Assembly (NCBI GenBank): GCA_021796905.1
Contig: JAKABK010000156.1
Span: 1 to 5,577, forward strand
Source: Actinomycetes bacterium
GTDB lineage: Bacteria; Actinomycetota; Acidimicrobiia; Acidimicrobiales; Palsa-688
DNA: 5,577 bases
Direction of reading: 5' to 3'
Shown here: piece after piece, positions 1-5,575 of the stretch
Layout of the letters: every line of letters begins with the position of its first letter
Numbering within the stretch: the stretch's first letter is position 1
Notes under the pieces: model-generated
The model's input: the letters and a program-made list of their open reading frames with translations, nothing else
What the model was told of the DNA's origin: nothing
Databases searched by the model: none
Made by a program: the position numbers and the translations under genes

Positions 1-213
1 GCCCAGCTGCTCTCGGCTCCCGAGACCAATGTCGTGGTGTTGGACGAGCCGACGGCACGGGCGGCGGGGGTGTTGCTCGGACGAGCCGGGACCGCCGACC
101 TGATCGGCGCCAGCGTGGCCATCTGCGCCAGCGAGCGCCACCAGGCGGCGGTCACCTCCGACTCAGACGACCTCCGCCGCCTGATCCCCGGCCTGCCCGT
201 GTGGTCCATCTGA
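1..213 (+). CDS. PIN-domain protein, VapC-like toxin family (C-terminal part, 5' truncated by window)
   Basis: Reading frame 1 is open from the window edge to TGA at 211-213, giving 70 residues. The start lies outside the window. The tail resembles the C-terminal half of short PIN-domain proteins. It has a G-T-A-D-L-I segment at residues 30-35, a helix ending in A-I-C-A, and the hallmark T-S-D-S-D-D-L at residues 52-58, which corresponds to the usual T-S-D-x-x-D-L strand carrying late acidic residues. Family knowledge: PIN domains are Mg2+-dependent RNases, and VapC toxins cleave tRNA or rRNA and are held by a VapB antitoxin encoded just upstream, which here would be off the window. Oddity: the acidic residue normally found immediately before the A-x-V-A helix is Gly36 here, although Asp33 lies three residues earlier. 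An antitoxin partner cannot be seen, so a toxin role is inferred from the fold only. It could also be a solitary PIN nuclease. Confidence 0.72.
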   Translation, partial: AQLLSAPETNVVVLDEPTARAAGVLLGRAGTADLIGASVAICASERHQAAVTSDSDDLRRLIPGLPVWSI

Positions 214-217
214 TCCC

Positions 218-278
218 GTCCGGACCCGGCGACCGGACACCTTTGAGCAGGCGACCAGAAGTCGTCGGCTTGGTCGCC
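218..278. terminator. Two hairpins in the convergent gap; probable bidirectional terminator region
   Basis: Hairpin one pairs GTCCGG (218-223) with CCGGAC (233-238) around a 9-nt loop, only 4 nt after the PIN-gene stop. Hairpin two pairs GGCGACCA (250-257) perfectly with TGGTCGCC (271-278) around a 13-nt loop. They lie between two genes that end toward each other (stops at 213 and 372), where termination in both directions is expected. Neither strand shows a T-run after the stems, which is common in GC-rich actinobacteria. Terminator function is inferred from position and base pairing. The rest of the gap up to 371 shows nothing else recognisable. Confidence 0.5.
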
Positions 279-371
279 GAGTCAGGTCTCCTGGCGGGCC
301 GGGACGGTGCCGGGGGACAGCGTCGTGGAGCGGGCGGGGTGGCTACCGGGTGGGCTTGCTGGCGCCGGGGT

Positions 372-1988
372 TCAGGGGGGCGGGGGAACCGCCGCAGCCG
401 CGGTGGCGACGTCGCGGGGGTAGGTGCGGGTGGCGTAGAGCAGGATCACCCCGTTGGCGAGCAGCGGGAGGAGCATCAGCAGGAAGGTCCACTGCAGACC
501 GGCCCGGCCCCCGCCGAAGAGCCCGGAGAACGCCCCGAACAGCACCGGTGCGAGCGCCTGGGCGGAGGTTCGCAGCGTCGTGCGGAGCCCCTCGGCCCGT
601 CCCCACAGCAGCGGGGGGACGATGTCGAGGCGGGCGGCGTCGATCGGTGCCTCCTGGACGGTCAACCCGAACGCGGCGAGGGTCAGGTAGGGCACGGCGG
701 TGAGGGTGCTGCGGGTGAGGATCGCGGGCACGAACAACAAGGTGGTGAGCAGGGCGCCGATCCCGGCGATCCAGATCCGGGAGTTGAGGATCTTGCGGCG
801 GAGCAGGCTGTCGCTCAGGTAGCCGCCGAGCAGCACCCCGACCACCGCCCCCACCCCGACCAGCAGGATCAACAGGTTGGCGAGCGCTACGGGGATGCCG
901 TACTGCTCGGAGGCGAGCTCCGAGCCGAAGGTCTGCAGACCTGCCAGGTAGAAGTAGAGGAAGGCGCTGGCGACGATCAGCACCACGTTGGTCCGGATCC
1001 CGAGCAGGTAACGGGCGGCGTTCCACATCCCCATCCTTCTGGCGTTGACCCTGAGGACCCGGTCCGGGTCGGGGGACACCCCCCGTTCCCGGGCGACGCG
1101 CTGGGCGTCGGTCTCCGCCGCGTCAGGGTTCCCGGGCCCGGCAGGCCGCGCCGGCCGGTCGGCGACATCCCATCCCCATCCGTCCTCGGGTGGGGACGGG
1201 GGCGGGGTGGCGAACGGTGCCGCCATCGGTCGGGTCCGGTCGGCCGGACCGGCACCGGGGGCCGTACCGGCGCTGCGGGCCGCACCGGCTCCCGCGTCGG
1301 CGGTCCGGGGCAGGGGGGCGATCCCACCCCGGGCCGGCTCCGGTAGCCGCAGGACGTAGCGGGCGAGCACGAAGGTCGGTAGGGCCAGGATCACGAACGC
1401 CGCCCTCCAGCTGAGCGCCGCGACGTCGCCGGTGACCGCGAAGCCGATCCCGGAGCCGAGCAGCTCGCCGGTCAGGATGTAGCCGTAGATCCGTCCCCGC
1501 TCGGCCGACGGGAAGTAGTCGCCGACCATCGAGGCGACGACCGGGCCGGCCGAGGCGTTGACGACCCCGAGGAACAGGCGGGACCACAGCAGCCGCTCGA
1601 AGCTGCCGGCGGTCGCCGACCAGAGCATCGCGACGCCCCAGAGGGCGACGGTGAACCCGAGGATCCGGGTCCGACGCGCCCGGTCGGCGAGCACCCCGAA
1701 GGGGATGCTCGCGACCGCGGCGACCAGCGAGCTGGCGGTCACGAGCAGCCCGATGTCGGTGTTGTCGACGTGCAAGGCGTTGCGGAGGGGAAGGGCGGCC
1801 GCCCCGACGGTGGCCGCGTCGGCGCTGCTGAGCGACAGCACACAGGCGAGGACCACGATCACCCGGGTGCGTTCGGGCCCCCCGAAGAGGCCCTCGAGAT
1901 GGTTGCCCGCGCGCCGTCCCGCCTGGCCGACCACCGCTGCCCGACGCCCGTAGGCGAGACGGGCGTCCCGTCGGCGCGATGTCGTCAC
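372..1988 (-). CDS. MFS transporter, Spinster-like, with long central loop
   Basis: This is a 538-residue polytopic inner-membrane protein of the major facilitator superfamily. A cytoplasmic N-tail of about 40 basic residues precedes TM1 (about 43-63). TM2-TM6 span about 78-213, and TM7-TM12 span about 331-518. The MFS motif A is clear in the TM2-TM3 loop as G-V-L-A-D-R-A-R-R-T-R-I-L (98-110), with a second, degenerate copy G-G-Y-L-S-D-S-L-L-R-R-K-I-L (388-401). The R-L-F-L-G-V-V-N-A stretch (137-145) and D-Y-F-P-S-A-E-R-G-R (157-166) are typical of Spinster-like and related sugar-phosphate or organic-anion MFS members. Substrate cannot be assigned. The loop joining the two halves (about 214-325) is unusually long and rich in Pro, Ala and Gly, and the C-terminus ends in an Ala/Pro tail. 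The GTG start is supported by a Shine-Dalgarno sequence 8 nt upstream. The gene is divergent from the flavin oxidoreductase, which suggests linked function but does not prove it. Confidence 0.88.
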   Translation of the reverse strand: MTTSRRRDARLAYGRRAAVVGQAGRRAGNHLEGLFGGPERTRVIVVLACVLSLSSADAATVGAAALPLRNALHVDNTDIGLLVTASSLVAAVASIPFGVLADRARRTRILGFTVALWGVAMLWSATAGSFERLLWSRLFLGVVNASAGPVVASMVGDYFPSAERGRIYGYILTGELLGSGIGFAVTGDVAALSWRAAFVILALPTFVLARYVLRLPEPARGGIAPLPRTADAGAGAARSAGTAPGAGPADRTRPMAAPFATPPPSPPEDGWGWDVADRPARPAGPGNPDAAETDAQRVARERGVSPDPDRVLRVNARRMGMWNAARYLLGIRTNVVLIVASAFLYFYLAGLQTFGSELASEQYGIPVALANLLILLVGVGAVVGVLLGGYLSDSLLRRKILNSRIWIAGIGALLTTLLFVPAILTRSTLTAVPYLTLAAFGLTVQEAPIDAARLDIVPPLLWGRAEGLRTTLRTSAQALAPVLFGAFSGLFGGGRAGLQWTFLLMLLPLLANGVILLYATRTYPRDVATAAAAVPPPP

Positions 1989-1995
1989 TCAGGAG

Positions 1996-2005
1996 CCCTC
2001 CTCCC
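1996..2005 (-). promoter_or_regulatory. Ribosome binding site of the MFS gene
   Basis: On the - strand this reads GGGAGGAGGG and contains AGGAGG (1997-2002), 8 nt before the GTG at 1988-1986. This near-perfect Shine-Dalgarno sequence fixes the start of the transporter at the GTG. The site also lies in a short AGGAG/CTCCT inverted repeat (1991-2002), which could fold only as a very tight hairpin. Confidence 0.8.
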
Positions 2006-2147
2006 GGGTCGTCGACCCGACCCAGCCGGCCAGCGGGGTCGGGACGCCGGGCCTGCTCCCGGCGCCGGCACCGAGACTACGGCCCGCCCGGCTGGTCCCC
2101 GGCCCGCCCGGCAGCCCCCCGACCGGCTCGTCACTCGCCGGCGGGCC

Positions 2148-2154
2148 GGGAGGA
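2148..2154 (+). promoter_or_regulatory. Ribosome binding site of the FAD oxidoreductase gene
   Basis: GGGAGGA lies before an overlapping ATGATGTG cluster. The GTG at 2164 is the one in frame with the conserved protein, and 10 nt separate it from GGAGG. Two ATGs (2159 and 2162) lie at tighter, more usual spacing (5 and 8 nt) but are in the wrong frame. Confidence 0.65.
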
Positions 2155-2163
2155 CGCCATGAT

Positions 2164-3576
2164 GTGGGGGTGGTCACCTCGCGCCGAGCTGCTCCGGACC
2201 GCTCGCCGGACCAGGCGTGGCGTCGCGCGGCCCCGGTCAGCTTCTGGCTCGACGACCCCCGCGCCCCCGCTCCGATGCCGGCGCTCGACCGGCCGCTCCG
2301 GACCGGGCTGGCGGTCGTCGGAGGCGGCTTCTCGGGGTTGTGGACCGCGCTGCTCGCCAAGGAGGCCGACCCCGCCCTCGACGTCGTGGTCCTGGAGGCG
2401 GAGCGGGTCGCGTGGGCGGCGACGGGACGCAACGGCGGGTTCTGCGAAGCGACCCTCACCCACGGCGAGGCCAACGGCAGGAACCGGTTCCCCGACGAGT
2501 ACGACCGGCTCGCCCGGCTCGGCCAGGAGAACCTGGAGGCGATCGACGCGTTCGTGCGGGAGCGGGGGGTCGAGTGCGGGTGGGAGCGCACCGGCGCGCT
2601 CAGTGTCGCCACCGCCGACTGGCAGGTCGACGAGCTGCGGGGAACCGGCGCGCTCCCAGACGACTGGCTCGAGCCCGGCGCGCTGCGAGCCGAGCTCGAC
2701 TCACCGACCTATCTAGCGGGGCGTTGGGACCGGGAGGGCTGCGCGATCGTCAACCCCGCCCGCCTCGCCTGGGGTCTGAGGGACGCCTGCCTCGACGCCG
2801 GGGTGCGGATCTTCGAGCGGACCGCAGCCCTCGGACTAGAGCGCTCCGGTCGCCTGGTGGCGGTGACCACCACAGGCGGCAAGGTGCTGGCCGACCGGGT
2901 CGCGCTCGGCACCAACGCCTTCCCGTCACTGCTGCGCCGGGTGCGACCCCGGGTGATCCCCGTCTACGACCACGTGCTGGTCACCGAGCCGCTCACCACC
3001 GAGCAGCTTGCCCGGATCGGCTGGTCGCACCGCCAAGGGGTCTCCGACGCCGGCAACCAGTTCCACTACTACCGCCTCACCTCCGACGACCGGATCCTGT
3101 GGGGCGGCTACGACGCGATCTACCATTACGGCCGAAAGGTGAGCAGCGTCTACGACCAGCGCCCGGCGACCTTCGCCAGGCTCTCCGAGCACTTCTACCA
3201 GACCTTCCCGCAGCTCGCCGACGTCGGCTTCACCCACCGCTGGGGCGGGGCGATCGACACCTGCAGCCGGTTCTGCGCCTTCTTCGGGACCGCCCTCGGG
3301 GGTCGGGTCGCCTACGCCGCCGGGTTCACCGGTGTCGGGGTGGGAGCCACGCGCTTCGCGGCGCAGGTGGTGCTCGACCTGCTCACCGGCGTCCGCAGCG
3401 AACGCAGCGAGCTGCGCATGGTGCGCTCCAAGCCCTTGCCGTTCCCTCCCGAGCCGCTCGGGTGGGCGGTGATCGAGCTGACCCGGGCCTCGATCGCCTC
3501 CGCCGACGCCCACGGCGGGAGGCGCAACGCCTGGCTCCGGCTCCTCGACCGGGTCGGCCTGGGCTTCGACTCCTGA
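2164..3576 (+). CDS. FAD-dependent oxidoreductase, DAO family (gamma-glutamylputrescine oxidase-like)
   Basis: This is a 470-residue soluble, presumably cytosolic flavoenzyme of the D-amino-acid-oxidase/glycine-oxidase fold. An S-F-W-L-D-D-P segment (26-32), usual for this group, precedes the FAD Rossmann motif V-V-G-G-G-F-S-G (51-58; GxGxxG = G53, G55, G58). Glu78 at the end of the second strand should bind the FAD ribose. A-A-T-G-R-N-G-G-F (85-93) matches the conserved G-R-N-G-G flavin-contact loop of PuuB-like oxidases. A C-terminal W-G-G-A-I-D-T (360-366) and A-A-G-F-T-G-V-G-V-G (385-394) complete the FAD site. The family oxidises primary or secondary amines or amino acids to imines, usually with O2; PuuB acts on gamma-glutamylputrescine. 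The true substrate is unknown, and no glutamylpolyamine pathway genes are visible. The protein looks intact. GTG at 2164 is chosen because the next internal Met (residue 38) would remove the S-F-W-L-D-D-P segment. It is divergent from the MFS transporter, suggesting a transport-oxidation pair. Confidence 0.87.
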   Translation: MGVVTSRRAAPDRSPDQAWRRAAPVSFWLDDPRAPAPMPALDRPLRTGLAVVGGGFSGLWTALLAKEADPALDVVVLEAERVAWAATGRNGGFCEATLTHGEANGRNRFPDEYDRLARLGQENLEAIDAFVRERGVECGWERTGALSVATADWQVDELRGTGALPDDWLEPGALRAELDSPTYLAGRWDREGCAIVNPARLAWGLRDACLDAGVRIFERTAALGLERSGRLVAVTTTGGKVLADRVALGTNAFPSLLRRVRPRVIPVYDHVLVTEPLTTEQLARIGWSHRQGVSDAGNQFHYYRLTSDDRILWGGYDAIYHYGRKVSSVYDQRPATFARLSEHFYQTFPQLADVGFTHRWGGAIDTCSRFCAFFGTALGGRVAYAAGFTGVGVGATRFAAQVVLDLLTGVRSERSELRMVRSKPLPFPPEPLGWAVIELTRASIASADAHGGRRNAWLRLLDRVGLGFDS

Positions 3577-3592
3577 GCACCACAGGGTGTGA

Positions 3593-3632
3593 GCCCGGTT
3601 CCGGGCCGGGTCCGGGCGTCGGGAGGGCCCGG
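3593..3632 (+). other. GC-rich inverted repeats after the oxidoreductase gene
   Basis: Two inverted repeats follow the stop at 3576. GCCCGG (3593-3598) pairs with CCGGGC (3601-3606) across a very short loop. CCGGGC (3612-3617) pairs with GCCCGG (3627-3632) across a 9-nt loop. Because the arms share the same sequence, alternative pairings are possible. They may stabilise the 3' end of the oxidoreductase mRNA or assist termination; they have no T-tract. Confidence 0.35.
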
Positions 3633-3658
3633 GAAGGGTAGAGGCACGGGGGACCAGC

Positions 3659-3688
3659 GGGCGGGACCCACGGGTCCGCCCCTCTTTC
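3659..3688 (+). terminator. Intrinsic terminator candidate between FAD oxidoreductase and zwf
   Basis: GGGC (3659-3662) and GGACC (3664-3668), with G3663 bulged, pair with GGTCC (3673-3677) and GCCC (3678-3681) around a CACG tetraloop. This gives a 9-bp stem followed directly by CTCTTTC. A strong stem plus a pyrimidine/T-rich tail is the best terminator signature in the window. It lies 82 nt after the oxidoreductase stop and ends about 33 nt before the zwf start. It therefore either separates the two genes or, if zwf is transcribed from upstream of it, could act as a leader attenuator. Function is inferred from structure. Confidence 0.6.
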
Positions 3689-3709
3689 CCCGAAGCCAGC
3701 AGATCTGAC

Positions 3710-3714
3710 AGGAG
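3710..3714 (+). promoter_or_regulatory. Ribosome binding site of zwf
   Basis: AGGAG lies 7 nt before GTG 3722. It supports that GTG as the start of a 470-residue Zwf beginning just ahead of the nucleotide-binding strand. A perfect palindrome CAGATCTG (3700-3707) sits immediately upstream. Confidence 0.8.
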
Positions 3715-3721
3715 CCGTCAA

Positions 3722-5134
3722 GTGGTCGACCGCCGACTCGTCCCCCCACCCACCGTGATCGTCCTGTTCGGAGCCACCGGAGACCTCGCCCACCGGCTCG
3801 TGCTGCCCGCCCTGTTCCGGCTCGCCCAGGAAGGGCTGCTCCCCGAGGACTGGCGTCTCGTCGGCAACGGCCGCGGCGACGTCTCCCACGAGAACTTCCA
3901 GGAGCGGGTCCGCAAGAGCCTCGAGGAGCTCGGCCCGAAACCCGACGACGGCCCCTGGGAGGAGTTCCGCTCCCGGTTGCGTTTCGCCGGCGGCGGCTTC
4001 GACGCGGCCGACCCCGGCAGCCTGCTCGACGTGTTGAAAGAGGCCCACGAGGAGCTCGGCCAGACCGCTCGCTACGTCCACTACCTGGCGGTTCCTCCCA
4101 CGGCGTTCGCCAAGCTCACCGAGGGGATCGGAGAGCACGGTCTCGCCCGGGGCTCCCGGGTGGTCTACGAGAAGCCGTTCGGCACGTCGATGGAGAGCTT
4201 CCGGGAGCTCGACCGGGCGGCGCACAAGGTCTTCGAGGAGTCCCAGATCTACCGGATCGACCACTTCCTCGGCAAGGAGGCCGCCCAGGACATCCACGTC
4301 CTGCGTTTCGCCAACGGCCTGTTCGCCCGTTCATGGGACCGCCGGCACATCGACAGCGTGCAGATAGACGTCCCCGAGACCCTCGACGTCGCCACCCGGG
4401 CCGATTTCTACGAGCACACCGGTGCGATCCTCGACATGCTCGTCACCCACCTGTTCCAGCTCGCCGGGGAGGTGGCGATGGAACCCTGCGACAACCTCGA
4501 CGCCGAGTGCATCGCGGCGGCCAGGGAGGAGGTGATCGGCTGCTTCCGCAAGCTCACCTGGGACGACGTGGTCGTCGGCCAGTACGAGGGTTACCGGGAC
4601 ACCGACGGTGTCGCTCCGGGCTCCCGGACCGAGACCTTCGTCGCTGCGCGCCTGTGGGTCGACAACGACCGCTGGGAAGGGGTCCCGTTCCTCCTGCGCA
4701 CCGGTAAGTGCCTCGCCGAGAGCCGCCAGCGGGTGACCGTGCGCTTCCGGGCCCCGGAGCGCTGCCTCGCCGGCGCCCCCCCGCTCGGCAACTGCCTCTC
4801 CTTCGAGCTGTCCGGTGACGGCGAGATCGACCTCACCGTGGTCGCCAAGCAGCCGGGTGTCACGCTGTCGCTCGGGACGGCGACGACCAAGCTGCCGCTC
4901 GGCAAGGCGTTCCACACCCCGAGCCTGCCGGCGTACTCCCGGCTGATCCACGACGTGCTGATCGGGGACCGGTCGCTCTTCACCCGACCCGACGGCCTGG
5001 AGCACGTGTGGGAGGTCGCCGGCGACCTGCTCGTCGACAAGCCCGAGCCGATCGGCTACCCGAAGGGATCGTGGGGCCCGCAGGAGGCCCAGGCGCTCGC
5101 CGGGCCCGACGGCTGGGTGCTCCAGCACCGGTAG
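3722..5134 (+). CDS. zwf: Glucose-6-phosphate 1-dehydrogenase (divergent actinobacterial type)
   Basis: This 470-residue cytosolic enzyme oxidises glucose 6-phosphate to 6-phosphogluconolactone with NADP+, the entry step of the oxidative pentose phosphate pathway. The N-terminal Rossmann motif is V-L-F-G-A-T-G-D-L (14-22). Arg51, in V-G-N-G-R, aligns with the arginine that binds the NADP 2'-phosphate. Y-E-K-P-F-G spans 149-154. The substrate signature R-I-D-H-F-L-G-K-E (178-186) carries His181 and Lys185 for the sugar phosphate, with Phe182 replacing the common Tyr. Asp238 and His243 in L-D-M-L-V-T-H-L-F-Q match the catalytic Asp/His pair. W-E-G-V-P-F and R-T-G-K near residues 318-330 are also conserved. 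It is somewhat shorter than the usual 480-515 residues. Oddity: the N-terminal G-D-L-A-K-R-K is G-D-L-A-H-R-L here, losing a substrate-contacting lysine. No opcA, pgl, tal or gnd is adjacent. The flanking hairpins suggest a single-gene transcript. Confidence 0.93.
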   Translation: MVDRRLVPPPTVIVLFGATGDLAHRLVLPALFRLAQEGLLPEDWRLVGNGRGDVSHENFQERVRKSLEELGPKPDDGPWEEFRSRLRFAGGGFDAADPGSLLDVLKEAHEELGQTARYVHYLAVPPTAFAKLTEGIGEHGLARGSRVVYEKPFGTSMESFRELDRAAHKVFEESQIYRIDHFLGKEAAQDIHVLRFANGLFARSWDRRHIDSVQIDVPETLDVATRADFYEHTGAILDMLVTHLFQLAGEVAMEPCDNLDAECIAAAREEVIGCFRKLTWDDVVVGQYEGYRDTDGVAPGSRTETFVAARLWVDNDRWEGVPFLLRTGKCLAESRQRVTVRFRAPERCLAGAPPLGNCLSFELSGDGEIDLTVVAKQPGVTLSLGTATTKLPLGKAFHTPSLPAYSRLIHDVLIGDRSLFTRPDGLEHVWEVAGDLLVDKPEPIGYPKGSWGPQEAQALAGPDGWVLQHR

Positions 5135-5154
5135 GGCGGCCGCTCGGGCCGCTC
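5134..5154 (+). terminator. Hairpin directly after zwf; possible terminator
   Basis: GCGGCC (5136-5141) pairs with GGCCGC (5147-5152) around a 5-nt loop. The stem extends by a G-T wobble (5135/5153) and a G-C pair (5134/5154), starting at the last base of the zwf stop codon. No T-run follows because the stem runs straight into the tandem repeats. It is positioned to end zwf transcription against the convergent gene on the - strand. Confidence 0.5.
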
Positions 5155-5248
5155 AGCCGCCGGCAGGCACAGTCGGTCAGCCGCCGGCAGGCAGCGTCGG
5201 TCAGCCGCCGGCAGGCATAGTCGGTCAGCCGCCGGCAGGCAGCGTCCT
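5153..5248. repeat. Four tandem 24-bp repeats overlapping the 3' end of the small membrane protein gene
   Basis: The copies occupy 5153-5176, 5177-5200, 5201-5224 and 5225-5248. All share an invariant 17-bp core TCAGCCGCCGGCAGGCA, then two variable bases (CA, GC, TA, GC), then GTC. The first three copies end in GG and the last diverges to CT. The period is a multiple of three. On the - strand each unit reads Thr-(Leu/Met/Val)-Pro-Ala-Gly-Gly-stop in the frame of the small membrane protein. Copy four supplies that protein's real C-terminus and TGA, and the other three repeat the same ending beyond the stop. Replication slippage is the likely origin. Whether the array has a role in termination or translation cannot be told from sequence. 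Confidence 0.95.
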
Positions 5249-5551
5249 GCGGTCGGCGACGACCCACGCCGCCAGGCCCGTGGCGGCAGACACCGCCAGG
5301 ACCGACGGCCAGGTGCCCAACTTCCGGGCGAGGGGGTGCGAACCTCCCACTGCTGCCAGGTACACGCCGACCAGGCCCGCAGCTGCTCCCGGTCCGGCCT
5401 GTCGACGCCACCGGGTGGCGCACCAGGCGCCGGCAGGGGCGAGCACCAGGACGCCGGTGGCCCGCCTCCTCGCTCTGCGGGCGACGAGGTAGCCGGCGAC
5501 GATCGAGCCGGCGGCGACGGGTGAGGTAGACAGGCGGGCCACGCGGAGCAA
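5225..5551 (-). CDS. Small four-helix membrane protein, unknown function
   Basis: This 108-residue hydrophobic protein has four likely membrane helices at about 9-24, 31-47, 52-69 and 80-99, separated by short Arg-rich stretches (R-R-A-R-R-R at 25-30, R-W-R-R at 47-50). A G-S-H-P-L-A-R-K-L-G-T-W-P-S-V-L segment (70-85) recalls small conserved actinobacterial membrane proteins with no assigned role; this is from memory, not a search. The ending after A-D-R-R (T-L-P-A-G-G) is encoded by the rightmost 24-bp tandem repeat. The start is uncertain. TTG at 5551 is the first start-like codon in frame, but the frame stays open to the window edge and no good Shine-Dalgarno sequence precedes it. GTG at 5542 is an alternative, and the true start may lie beyond 5577. 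It is convergent with zwf, and nothing links it functionally to its neighbours. Confidence 0.68.
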   Translation of the reverse strand: MLRVARLSTSPVAAGSIVAGYLVARRARRRATGVLVLAPAGAWCATRWRRQAGPGAAAGLVGVYLAAVGGSHPLARKLGTWPSVLAVSAATGLAAWVVADRRTLPAGG

Positions 5552-5555
5552 GCTA

Positions 5556-5575
5556 GCGCCGCCGGGCGGCGGCGC
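5556..5575. other. Perfect 8-bp GC hairpin near the 5' end of the small membrane protein gene
   Basis: GCGCCGCC (5556-5563) pairs perfectly with GGCGGCGC (5568-5575) around GGGC. It lies 4 bases upstream of the proposed TTG start. It may be the terminator of a gene beyond the window edge, a structured leader, or simply coding sequence (Pro/Gly codons in frame) if the small gene starts further upstream. The role is undecided. Confidence 0.4.

Larger units (their letters stand above)
1989..2163. promoter_or_regulatory. Divergent intergenic region between MFS and FAD oxidoreductase genes
   Basis: This 175-bp region must hold the promoters of both divergent genes unless either is leaderless or transcribed from further away. 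I see an inverted repeat GGGTCG (2006-2011) / CGACCC (2018-2023) with a 6-nt spacer, lying immediately upstream of the MFS ribosome binding site. There is also a perfect 10-bp palindrome CCGGCGCCGG at 2059-2068. Either could be an operator, but such palindromes are also frequent by chance at this GC content. No convincing -35/-10 pair is visible on either strand. A TAGTCT on the - strand (2074-2079) has no matching -35 element. Confidence 0.35.

Noticed and set aside
201..1346. 381-codon + strand open frame with Gln/Gly/Glu-rich product
   Set aside because: It is antisense to the MFS gene, has low-complexity composition and no recognisable domain. It is open because of high GC and is a shadow frame.
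2074..2079. Possible -10 box TAGTCT on the - strand for the MFS gene
   Set aside because: There is no recognisable -35 element at 16-19 bp spacing, and a single six-base match carries too little information.
2217..3641. 474-codon + strand frame overlapping the oxidoreductase
   Set aside because: The Arg/Pro/Gly-rich translation is typical of an off-frame reading. The frame starting at 2164 carries the FAD motifs throughout.
3383..4297. 304-codon - strand open frame spanning the gap and the start of zwf
   Set aside because: It crosses the end of the oxidoreductase, the intergenic terminator and zwf in antisense. The product is Glu/Gly/Val-rich without motifs, while the + strand genes have clear conserved motifs.
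4331..5128. 265-codon - strand open frame antisense to zwf
   Set aside because: It mirrors zwf codons, has no family features, and its length is explained by GC-rich third positions.
5008..5220. Short + strand frame reading S-R-R-Q-A repeats through the tandem array
   Set aside because: It overlaps the 3' end of zwf out of frame and owes its repetitive peptide only to the 24-bp DNA repeats. There is no start signal.
5153..5248. CRISPR-like array
   Set aside because: The units are directly abutted with only two variable bases per 24 bp. There are no spacers and no cas genes nearby.
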